Shown in pieces: positions 33,500 through 43,716 of a stretch of 64,000 nucleotides of DNA. Source of the stretch: Corallium rubrum (lineage: Eukaryota > Cnidaria > Anthozoa > Scleralcyonacea > Coralliidae); assembly GCA_964035015.1 (NCBI GenBank), contig OZ036000.1:5974209-6038208 (forward strand), in the 5' to 3' direction. Numbering within the stretch: position 1 is the stretch's first letter; every line of letters begins with the position of its first letter. Position numbers and translations under genes: made by a program. The notes beneath the pieces are model-generated. The model was not told the origin of the DNA. It ran no database searches and saw only the letters and a list, made by a program, of their open reading frames with translations.

Positions 33500-34670
33500 A
33501 AACTAGTCGAGCTTTAAAAGACTATATATATATATATACGATTATAACTAATTTACATATTGCGTGACTTTTCCATACCATAGAAACTCTCACAACCCTA
33601 GTTTCAAGAAACTGCGCAGAATAACTGCGTCTAAATTGGTTTTGGTCCTTCATTTTCAATTCACGATTTTCAGACAATCCTGGCCAAAAGTCCTTGGGAC
33701 ATGAAGTGAAATCGTTGAAAGCAGTAAAGTGTCTCAACAATTTTTGCCAGGATTGTATAGTTATTTGAAACATTGTATTTCAAAAACATGGACGTTGATT
33801 GGCTGGGAGCCATGTTCCAATAATTAAATACAAGTATGACCAGGCTATTAAAGAACGACGTCAAACTATACACAGTTCAAAATTTAAGCTGTACATTATT
33901 TCAATTATACTTAACAACATGGAAGATTTCTGAACATTCAAGAGAAAATTTTCACAGACTTATCTAAATATAAAAAAATTGTCACTATTGGCTTAAATTT
34001 ACTTGATTCAGAACTTATGACAAATGGCGGTTATTTTGACTTGTCCATAACAACTCGCGAGCGTAACATACAAGAAATAAGCCAATCTGTTCCCGGATGA
34101 GGTATGGACTCTGCAAATATTTTAGTGCTTAGCAAAATACCTTTATCCATATAAAAATATCACCAAAACATATACCGTCCCTCAGAAAAAATGTAGTAGT
34201 TGTACATTGTTTATAGTGTATAAATCATTATTGTATGCTGCTTTGAAGACGGAATTAATAAACATGGTGGATTAGAAATAATGTCAAATCTATACATAGA
34301 TATTTAGAAGAAAATATACAAATACTATCTTCATTCTCCTGTTTTTCGATCCTTAGTTTATTAGAGCTACTTAATTTGTATGTTGAATGAAATTTTGTTT
34401 TTATACAAGCTGATAACGCTATTTCTGTTGGACCGCGCTTTGATCCGATGCAATGGAAGCATAGTGACCGAACTTCAGGGCTAACTGCACCTGCATGCCT
34501 TGAATTAGAGAGTCTCTAAAGTTGTCTGTTTTTACTCGCATATATTTTTTGACTGTGTAACGCATTCATGCAAATCTTTGCGAATTTGTAGAAGTAAAGC
34601 GAACCATTTTCGAATCTAACGCATCAGGTAAACTAACGTCTATAAATCTATAAAGGACTGTTTGCATGTT
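33500..34670. other. No gene seen
   Basis: AT-rich, with a short (TA)n at 33,523-33,538. No recognised repeat family or coding signal. Confidence 0.5.
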
Positions 34671-34674
34671 TAGA

Positions 34675-34787
34675 AGAGTCTGAGTGAGCGAAGTGAGTGC
34701 GAGAATGAGAGCGAGTGCATGAAGAAGTGAGTGAGTAACATAAGTAAAGGAGTGAATGAGCGAGTGAATATAAGTGAGTGAGACTAT
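34675..34787. repeat. Degenerate (GAGT)n purine-rich tract
   Basis: GAGTGAGCGAAGTGAGTGCG-type units. The minus-strand frame over it (Ser/His/Leu-rich) is a by-product. Confidence 0.85.
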
Positions 34788-35240
34788 ATTGATACGTTTT
34801 TACGCGCATACATGCAAGTCCGAACTTCCTTATATTTCGCGCCATCATGGGAGCACACATTTATGAAACTGGACATTTGGTATTTCAACTTTGAAACACC
34901 TAATAACTACAAACAATGAAGTAAATCAGAAATTGAATACAGGACGATCTCCCCTTTAATAACTCGTGCTGTGACTTCACACACAAACTATAACAGTCAA
35001 TTGGAAGAAAGAAAAAGTGTTGAATACGAAAAACGATAATCAAATACGGAGAAATTGCCAATTAAAGTAACTCCAATGACAGTTGTCATACACAGGCAGC
35101 TGCGATTCTGCCAAAAAGTAGCTATAGACGTTCGGGTTAATCCCATCAACTCCACTCACAACCCAAATACATTAGTGGAGCGTTTGGATAACTGCGGGAA
35201 GCCAGTCTGTTAAATAATTTGTGGCAGTTGTTTTTATAAT

Positions 35241-35522
35241 GTGCTTAGAAATAAAACGACTGTGAATGTAAGAGGTTTAAGTAAAGGCACGTGGATTGCT
35301 TTGTCGTGGGGGTTTTCTAATTTTAATGAATACAAGTTATGTTGGGAAACCAGAAACAAAATAATGCAAAGTTTATCTGAGTCTGCTCGCTATAGCCATT
35401 ATATAGCACGGGTATTATGTCAAGTACTGACAAACACATTAACAAATCAGACTAATAACAAAACAACAGTTAGTCCTATACTTAAAAGTTGCTCTAAGAA
35501 ACGTACTGGCGTAGTATATTGA
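35241..35522 (+). CDS. Hypothetical open frame without ATG, possible exon
   Basis: About 93 codons open to TGA, with LSKGTWIALSWGFSNFNEYK and LCWETRNKIMQSLSESARYS. Tryptophan and cysteine content and lack of low complexity make it more gene-like than its neighbours, but no start codon, clear splice sites or family resemblance are visible. Confidence 0.2.
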   Translation: MLRNKTTVNVRGLSKGTWIALSWGFSNFNEYKLCWETRNKIMQSLSESARYSHYIARVLCQVLTNTLTNQTNNKTTVSPILKSCSKKRTGVVY

Positions 35523-36066
35523 GCTTGACTGACAAATAGAGAGCGCAGTTATCCTTACAAACTGTCTCATAGTCTGAATGTCGCTACTACACGTTGAAAA
35601 CAGAGATAACGGTAAAAAAAGACACCTTGGAAATTGAGCTAGCGACCAATAGTCTATTGTACCTTTTTCAACAAATGTTCAAAGAGTGATGATTTTTTAC
35701 CTATTGAAAGCAACTGTAAGTTAAACTACTGGAAAAGATAATAGCCCCAAAGACACACCTTCGGCTCCATATCAGAGTTTAGGGAGATAGACCACATAAT
35801 ATGAGTTCTCTGCAGAATCACTGATGTACAAATCGATAATCTAAATATTATGGTGACAGGTTTTCGTGCAGTTGTCAACGATAATAGATCAGGTTAATTT
35901 GTGTTTGAGTCAATAGTTTGCAAAGTAAGTGAATCCGGATATCGATTAGAAAGCCTTAATTAATCAAATAGCCAAAGACTGCAGAGCGGGAAACGACGAG
36001 GTCTTATTTTCAGGGGTCTTTAATTTGACGCAGGTGATATTTTGAGGTAGAAGTACACGCATTTCG

Positions 36067-36198
36067 ATGAGGACTCAGGGCATGACAGGCGCCATGGGAC
36101 GACAGGCCACTTATACAATAGAAAAACGTGTGACGCCCTCTAACACAAAAACCGCAAAGGTGCGCCGAAAACGCAAACAAGCATCGTGTCTGGGATGA
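36067..36198 (+). CDS. Hypothetical 43-aa basic ORF
   Basis: ATG to TGA. It ends in a strongly basic stretch (KTAKVRRKRKQ). It lies in a local GC-richer patch (36,000-36,200) after an acceptor-like TTATTTTCAG at 35,999-36,014. A short exon or a chance frame are equally possible. Confidence 0.22.
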   Translation: MRTQGMTGAMGRQATYTIEKRVTPSNTKTAKVRRKRKQASCLG

Positions 36199-36839
36199 CA
36201 AAAAAGAAAGATCCCATCGAAGATCAAACATGTGTGTACAATCGCGTGCTTTATGAATGTGAGAAGAAACGTCTAAAATCTATTCAAAACTCCTTAAGCA
36301 TTGTGTGTTTTTCGTAAACAACAAAGACTATATTTGGTATATATATACTTAGTTATGAAAGTATATATACCTAATAAGAGAACCACTACTTATAATTTCA
36401 TGGGAACATTTAATGAATTTAAGTGGATGAAATCAAGCCGGCAATTTTGATGCTGTTAGAGCTGTGAAAGTAATATTGAAATCATTTTAAAGAAATCAAT
36501 CAGCTCGATTTTTTGTTTACCAGTGAAATCAAGATGAGACTTTAGTGCAACGAGTTCTGACAAGATTACTTTGCTCTAAAACTCAGTTTAAATATTTTAT
36601 AAGGTGTACTATTTTGCAATTGTCTAACCACGAACTGTAGTTGATCTTAGCCCGCTTAAAGACAAGCTTTTAAGCTTACACGCGATAGAATTGTATATTA
36701 ACAAAGCTTTAAGATATATCCTTGCATATAAATTAAACGTCAACGAACAGCTAAACGATTGTATAATGACAATTCTTGGTATACCAAGCCTCTAATGAGC
36801 TAAACAGCAATCATTCAAGTCTTTTCTTTTCAGTTCTTA

Positions 36840-37045
36840 ACACTTTGAAGCCTGACGACGAGTCTTTAGTATTTTATTCTGGCTAACACCAGACGATTTT
36901 ATTCAGCACAGGAAAAGGTCCAGATCTCAAAGTGTTAAAACCTATTTCTTTAACACTTTGAAGTCTAACGACGAGTCATTAGTATTTTATTCTAGCTAAT
37001 GCCAGACGATTTTATTCAGCACAGGGAGAGGTCCAAGCATCAAAG
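36840..37045. repeat. CGTC-hairpin dispersed repeat, tandem pair
   Basis: Two near-identical units: CTTTGAAGCCTGACGACGAG...CTGGCTAACACCAGACGATTTTATTCAGCACAGG (36,846-36,915) and the same again at 36,956-37,025, about 110 bp apart. Confidence 0.75.
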
Positions 37046-37049
37046 CGTT

Positions 37050-40000
37050 ATTAATGAACATAGAGCTCATATGGAGTATTGTTATCCTATGTACTTTCTG
37101 GTACAAGTTCTATATAATTAATAAAAAGAAGATAATTTGTATTAAAATTCCTGCTTTGCTTGTAGAAGCTCCTGATGCTTGCGAACTAAATCAATAAATA
37201 TGAATAAAATCATTCAAAACTACATACAGAATTGATTCTTCATGTGAAAGCAAGGTAAAATTATTATAGTCAAGACTCCACGAAGTCAAGTACTGAGATT
37301 GTGTTGTGGTAAGCCATTATGACGGATTTCGACTAGGAAAGCAAAATCAATTTTCAGATACAACAAAGAACAAACTTCAGTTTTGCATCGAAGGAGAACT
37401 ACATGTCAGCCATGTTAAGTATAACACAACAACATATGCAAAGATTAAATTATATAGCTTGTACTATACAATTGAACAGTTATGAATATGAAAGAAGTCA
37501 AGTATAAAACAATGGAGTTATATAGCTTGTCCTATACAATTGTACAGTTATAAGTACAAAACAAGTCCAGTTCCAGTGAACTAATTTCAGAAGCTTAACG
37601 ATTTTTGTCGTTTCTATTTTATTGAGTTTAAAAAAGAGAATTATTTCAGAAGTTTAACTTTTTTCCGTTGTTTATGTTGTATTCAGTTCTGTTAAAAATG
37701 ACTTGAATGAAACGTCTCTATTGAGAAGCGAAGTATGAATCCAGTATATACTTTTTTATTTCAATTCGACAATAATAGGTAACAAAAGGAAGGAAAACAT
37801 ATGAGAAATCAAAGTAGAAACCAACAACAGACAGAAATCTCGTCCAATAACAGTGGCCCTATACATCACTACTTTTTCCTTAACTACTTTTTTCCCAGTA
37901 CATTGTGGATATCATGCAGTAGGCAACAACCCATGCTTGATTGATATCCTTCTTAAGTGCAAAAACTACAAAAGATTTGCATAAAATGCAGTTGGATTCA
38001 CTGCAACGAAAAAACTTAAAGATTATATTCGGAAAGATTTTTCAGTTTATTATGAGAAATAAGTTTACAATGAAAACTTTCTTGAAAGCCTTGCATGTTA
38101 AAAATTAGTAAGGCAAGGAATTAAATTTTAGATGTACAATCAAATACAAACTTGAAAGATTTCAATGTTGTACTTCATTCTTGCAGTTAAATGAAAAAGA
38201 CGACTTGCTATTTCTATGTCTTATGTATTTTACTCTGGCTAACGCCAGACAATTTTACTCGTTGTAGGAAAAATCCATCGAGGAGAAACTGGGGTTAAAT
38301 TGAATTCCCAGACAACTTTTTGGTCGACATAGTTCAAAGAATAAGCATGTACAACGTTACCTAGTCAAACATCTACATGACTTAAAAGGCCCTTCTTGCA
38401 TGTCAGCAATGCATGTGAAGAATAAACAGAGGAAGTTTGCACAGGTGACGAATTTCGCTGTCGAGTGCACGTCGAGTTTCAATTTCAGGTGACAAAAAGG
38501 GAAATATTGTACATCTGCTTTGCGAACCCCAATATATAGGATATATAAACTGTGGACAAATACTTGAATCTGAGAAACTGCTTTGGATATTTGAGCATGT
38601 TTTCCAAGATTTTTGAGGTTTTTTTACTAAGGAATGCGATTGCACAGCCATATACTAATGTTTACGCTTAAATGAACGTATTGAAAGTCGAAATGAAGTT
38701 TGGTTGTTGAAATATGCTTTAAGAAAACTTGGTAGAATAAAAACTGATTAGGTATCCCACAATGGAATAGTCAACAGTACAAATGTATATACCCGTGCCT
38801 TTAATTTTATAATTTAATCCACAGAACAGTGCTCTAGTCTAATTCAAGTCGAATAAAGCAAACTTTCGTAGAAGTATAGGTAGAAAGAAAATGAAATTAT
38901 ATAAACCACATAAATAGATTATAATAACGAATACATTAGTACTAACGTATAATTCTTGTATTTCAAAGTTAAACCACATTTTCTATAGATGTCTATAGCA
39001 ATATGACTATACACTCGTACCTGACAATCAGCTAATCAATTATTATAAGAAAGTCTTTTTTGTAAAGGCCAGAATTTTGTCTCGCAACCCAGATTCACAT
39101 ATTCACATGCAATGAAATGTTGTAAAGCATGGCCCGACGTCTAGTGCCGTTATACAATATCTGAAAGTCGATGCCGATCTCCATGAAACTTGTCCATAAA
39201 TATGGCCACAACTTCATGCTGTGTTTCAATATCCAGCATATAAAAGCCACGAGTGGACACCTTCTACCTTGAACAATGATCCAGAGTAGATTTTTGGAAA
39301 TATGAAACCTGAGTCTCTATTTACATGATCCACATACAGCAACAAATTCACGAGTTTACAACTCAAACATTGGAAACAACAAATTATATTACCGTTTCGG
39401 TGAAGACCAAGTTTTAACAATATTACTGTTTCGGTGAAGACAAGGTTTCCTTGCATATACTTAAGTTTCTGTGAGCGAAGTCTCATATATACCCCCAAAC
39501 CACTCCTAAATTGTTAAACATTACTAAATTACATTTATAAGAAAATATCTCCGTTTCCATTACATGAAATCAAGTTGGAAACGTTTTTGACGCTCGCTAT
39601 TGTGATATTTTAAAAATCTATTCCATCTCATGATCGAATTTATTAAAACAATGTATATTCATACTAGAAATTATACTACTTTACGACAAATAATCAAACT
39701 TCCTCAACATGCTGAGTCTTTTACTTAAATACGCTAACTGAATATCGCAGTTCAGGACGTTAGAATTGTACTACCACTATATATCTTCGTGAAAATGGAA
39801 AGAATTGAACCTTTTCAAAGAACTAGCAATAATATAGTAGCTTATATACAGCAAATAATAAATTTGTGAAATTCAGAAAACATCTATTAAAAGCTAATTG
39901 AAGCTTTAGCCCACTAACAAGAAACTTCATCAAAGTATTTTGTAATGTGGCTATTCATCGAATTTCTTCGTCGTACTCTACAATTTTAAAATCTTAGTTA

Positions 40001-41500
40001 AAAAACTGTCGTCAAAGCAATGTTAGACAAATGCTCAATTTTTCGACATTTGTCAACGTTGCTATGCCCATTTTGTATAGTACAATTAAAGTGTGGTTTT
40101 CGGTCGAGTGCGAAGAAGGAACAAGGAAAACTAACTTCTCTTCGAATTACTATTGATGGCAAATTTTCAGTGGGTAACCAAGGACAGAGGGAAATTAAAT
40201 TTTGTATACTTAAGAGCGAGCAGGTATAATAAATGGGGATGAAATTCGTTAATTTCTCTTTAATTTTTGTAGGTTGTTATCATTAATCAAGTTAACCATG
40301 TCTCCTGTTTGGGAATATGTGCAGCAGTGTCATGAGGAAACGGTAATTATTTCAGTCCATGTTTACTGAGCATCGAAAACCTCAACTCTAAAATTAAATT
40401 AGTCAAAACTGAAAGCACAAACTTTGTTAAAATAATCTTCAGTCACAAACGCGAAGCCCAAGCCCAAACGCGTGAAGACGTCAATCAATTAATCGTTCAA
40501 TTAGCTAACGCATTTGATTAGATTTTAAGAGCTGGACCATATCACGAAAACGATGGATCTTTTACGAGTTGGAAATCCAAGACAGGAAGCGAGAAGTTAA
40601 TTCGGAAATCCCTGAAGCGTTTTACGATGAGTGTTATCCCTGAACTAATACTACGAGTGGAAAGTCAACATTATAATGAGCTAATAGCTTGTTGAACACT
40701 TGCGAATTTCTGTTATGAGCAATTAATGTCACCTGTTATTGCCCACCGTCCCATTTTGCGAAACTATTCAGTTTGTTTTATAGATCCTAAGAACTTTTGA
40801 ATAAAAGAAGAATTTATACGGCAACAATAGGGCACTTGGGTCAGTTCACAGCTCATATCTGCAGTGTCAAATAGCCATTTGTGAGTGTTTGTAAACAAGG
40901 TGTCAAGTCGTGAAAAAAGTTAATACGCGCTAAAGAAAGCCCATAAACAATGAAACAATTTCGAAATTGACCAGAATGTTTTCTTTAGGATGACCAAATA
41001 ATGTCTCGTACGCTGTTTGCGAGCTTTTTGCAGCGAATACAATTTCGACGGGAAAGTTTATCTAATTTATTCGTTTCCACAAGACTTTCTCACTCTAATC
41101 AGCATGGAGCCAAGATAAATTTCTTTTATGAATTCTAATATTGCTTAACACGCTTCCTTATTGTCTGAATTGTTCGAACTTGATGGAATTCATTTCCTTC
41201 ATTAAGCTTCGGAAAACACGACCTAATCGCAGAGAACGTTTATGAAGTGCTTTGCTGAAAAAGACCAGAACTAATTGAATCTTTCCTCTTTGAAGGTACG
41301 ACAAAGAAATAGTTGCAACTGGGTGTCACGCACGCCGATCGACACCGCCAAACTTTTCGCATTTTTTTTAATTAAATCTATTCTTAATTAAAAGCTACGC
41401 GGTGTTATTTGCGTCTTTCTCCCCCATCGGCCTCATTCTGTGTATTCATGTGCATTATTCCGTCGCAGTGTTGTATTGCCCCAAAGCGTGTTTCAAATCT
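37050..41500. other. Otp upstream region with few recognisable repeats
   Basis: One CGTC-hairpin copy is at 38,222-38,265 (CTGGCTAACGCCAGACAATT). A duplicated TTATATAGCTTGTACTATAC-like segment is at 37,450-37,490 and 37,508-37,550. Around 40,485-40,525 several TAAT/ATTA homeodomain cores cluster (CAATCAATTAATCGTTCAAT, TAGCTAACGC, TTGATTAG). I see no coding gene. The drop in recognisable transposons compared with both sides fits regulatory DNA of the homeobox gene, but that is inference. Confidence 0.45.
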
Positions 41501-41508
41501 TCTATTTA

Positions 41509-41532
41509 TATTTGCATTTAGCTGTATATAAA
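41509..41532 (+). promoter_or_regulatory. Octamer-like site and TATA box of an upstream Otp exon
   Basis: ATTTGCAT (octamer, reverse) at about 41,510-41,517 is followed by TATATAAA at 41,525-41,532. If TSS lies about 30 bp downstream, translation would begin at the second in-frame ATG (41,610) and not at 41,538. Confidence 0.45.
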
Positions 41533-41537
41533 CAACG

Positions 41538-41676
41538 ATGCGGCGCTCATGCGACTCATTGTCCGAAAGCGAACAAGAGAATTGCTTCGTCACTGCGATC
41601 ACCGCTCCGATGAGAGAACTTCATACACCAGTGGAAGACTTTGAGAGGGAGAGAAGCTATTTCACCATGATTGAAG
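41538..41676 (+). CDS. Candidate alternative first coding exon (Otp or unknown gene)
   Basis: ATG 41,538 is preceded by an in-frame TAA (41,529-41,531). Forty-six codons end at the strong donor GAAG/GTAAGA (41,677). A later ATG at 41,610 is also in frame. The peptide ends in ERSYFTMIE. The exon leaves one base (phase 1), exactly what Otp exon 2 at 44,003 needs. Both this exon and 43,717-43,843 can therefore splice in frame to the homeobox exon, making this a possible alternative Otp N-terminus. No other acceptor-bearing exon downstream was found that would make it a separate gene, though one may be missed. Confidence 0.45.
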
Positions 41677-42215
41677 GTAAGAGTCGTTCTTCTGTGTAGC
41701 AACTGCTGTTTCATATTAAATATTGTTACGTATGTAAATGAAACAAAATTGGGTAACGATTTTCAAGATGGGCTTCCAGCTTCGTCGCTTCATACTTTAA
41801 AAACATTAAATCGACCAGACAATCATTGCTCATTAGATAACTGTGGTGTTCCCGGACTTTTCCCAGACAGCTTCGACGGCTCGAATCGAGCTTACCCCAT
41901 AGCACAAGCGTCTATGCTAGTCTTCATTATCTTACTCGCCTAACCCACACAAGCTGCTAAGGGAAGAGAGAATTTCCCCGAAGAAATTAATGAATCAAAT
42001 TTATATAGCTGAGCTGTATTCGTCGCTTTTAGTTAGATTATGTAGGCTTTTTATTAATTCATCGCTATCCTTCGGCAAACTGTAGGCAGCTGGCTACATG
42101 TGAACTGTCCCTATTCAAAAGTTACGTTGGTTGATGTTCGAGAAGTTGCTCAAAAAGCCGCGCGGCTCGTTTAATGTGGCGATCCCGACGCGTTTAATAT
42201 CGTACTCGCGTCGCG

Positions 42216-42250
42216 ATTGGTCCACCATGGCTCTTTAAATAAAACGCTAT
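42216..42250 (+). promoter_or_regulatory. CCAAT/TATA-like promoter module between the two Otp first exons
   Basis: GATTGGTCCACCA (inverted CCAAT) is followed 18 bp later by TTTAAATAAA. The first 12 bases nearly repeat GATTGGTCCATCA at the Otp promoter (43,623). A 53-codon frame starts at ATG 42,329 (to TAA 42,490) with no evident family, so the transcript, if any, may be non-coding. Confidence 0.3.
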
Positions 42251-43238
42251 TGATTAAACTCCGTTTTGGTCTCTATATTGTTTGACCGTGTTTACTTTTG
42301 ATCATCAACAAGAGGCGAAAACTCGACGATGATTTCCAAGGGAACACATGAAACAATGAGACTCTTGAGAGTATTTGGAAAAACACTTGTCGGATTGGAG
42401 TCCGTTACACGGCTACACTTGACCGCTGCTAGCTTTCAGACGACTAGTGCGGTGACTCCGACGGGCACGACTTCGCCAACGTTTGCATAACAAAAGCCCG
42501 TGAGAGTTCGTTAAAAGCTCGCAATTAGCTGCTAGCGTATCACAATTGCACTTGGCAAGTAGTTTACTATTCGGCCAAGAGATCGTTTTATTCTGTAGCA
42601 AAGAGGTGATGACCCACCGCGGCGAGGCACGTGCGGGCCAGGTCTTGAGTCCTGCCTTGGTTACCGCACGCTTTGTGCATTGGAACAGATGGTGGCGAGC
42701 AAACGATTACTTTTGACAATTCATTGCTTAAAGTTACTGAGTGCTAAATAACAAAATATCCCCGGTACTGCCGTCGACTAGACTACCAAAGAAACCACAC
42801 GACACAATCTCGTTGCCATGTGGTGCAAACTTTCTGTAAAAGATCTACGAAGGTAAATGCAGCTCCTTCGGGAACATTTCCCACGTTCGAATCAACCGAT
42901 TTAAACTAGGGACGAGGCACTAGTACTCTTAACAAGCAAATCTTTAGTTTTAAAACTAGGCGTGATGTATACCCCGGACTCGAAAACGCCCGATCTGCGG
43001 ACTAGCTGCAACACTCTTGACGCGTTGGGGACAAACGATATCGTTTTAATTAACAATTAATATTTTATTAATCGTAAAAGTAACGACGGAGGGTCGCCGT
43101 GGCTCACGACCGATGTCGGCGAGGCATTATTTTCTAAACATTCGTCCAGTTCCCAAACAAATGGTTTCTGGGTTTTTTTTAATTAAGTTACCGCTCTTAT
43201 TGCAACGGAGAACAGAGCAGACCCCAAAAAATGGATAA

Positions 43239-43390
43239 AAAAAGGGGGAGAGAAAGGGGGAGAAAGAAAAAACCACACAGTCCACACGTGTAGAGACCTT
43301 TCTTCGCGATTGCTTGCTTTGGGAATCATGCTATGTCAAAAATAGAATAACAAAGACAAAACTGGGGGTGGGGGGTGGGGGGGTGGTTAC
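43239..43390 (+). promoter_or_regulatory. Polypurine tract and G-quadruplex-type motif upstream of Otp
   Basis: AAAGGGGGAGAGAAAGGGGG and neighbouring A-runs (43,239-43,272) form a polypurine tract. GGGGGTGGGGGGTGGGGGGG (43,363-43,383) can form a G-quadruplex. They lie 330-480 bp before the Otp start codon. Confidence 0.45.
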
Positions 43391-43621
43391 GTATTAAAAT
43401 GTGTATTTCATTCCACTCTTTTTGCTTTTTCGTGATTATCTTTGAATTTTGGAGGAAAGTTAAGTCCGAAAAAAGAAAGACATTAATAGCGAATCATTTG
43501 CAGTGTTCTCATCTTCAATTATCACAATTAAATATTAATCCAGCGTGATTTGCTTTCACGCTCTTCTTTTCCACTTCTGACACCTGACATGGTTTTATTA
43601 GAAGCAAATCGTGGGCGCGCG

Positions 43622-43666
43622 CTGATTGGTCCATCAGGCCGGTAGATATTAATTCCTATATAATAA
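43622..43666 (+). promoter_or_regulatory. Core promoter of orthopedia
   Basis: Inverted CCAAT box GATTGGTCC (about 43,623) and, 24 bp further, CTATATAATAAG (43,656-43,667), a TATA box. A TSS would fall near 43,685-43,695, giving a leader of about 25-30 nt before the ATG at 43,717. Confidence 0.6.
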
Positions 43667-43716
43667 GCTCGCTACAAAGGGACACCGAAACCTTGAGCCG
43701 GATCAGAAGATTAACT

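Noticed and set aside
38403..38651. 82-codon minus-strand frame
   Set aside because: No start context, splice logic or recognisable domain; composition ordinary for chance frames.
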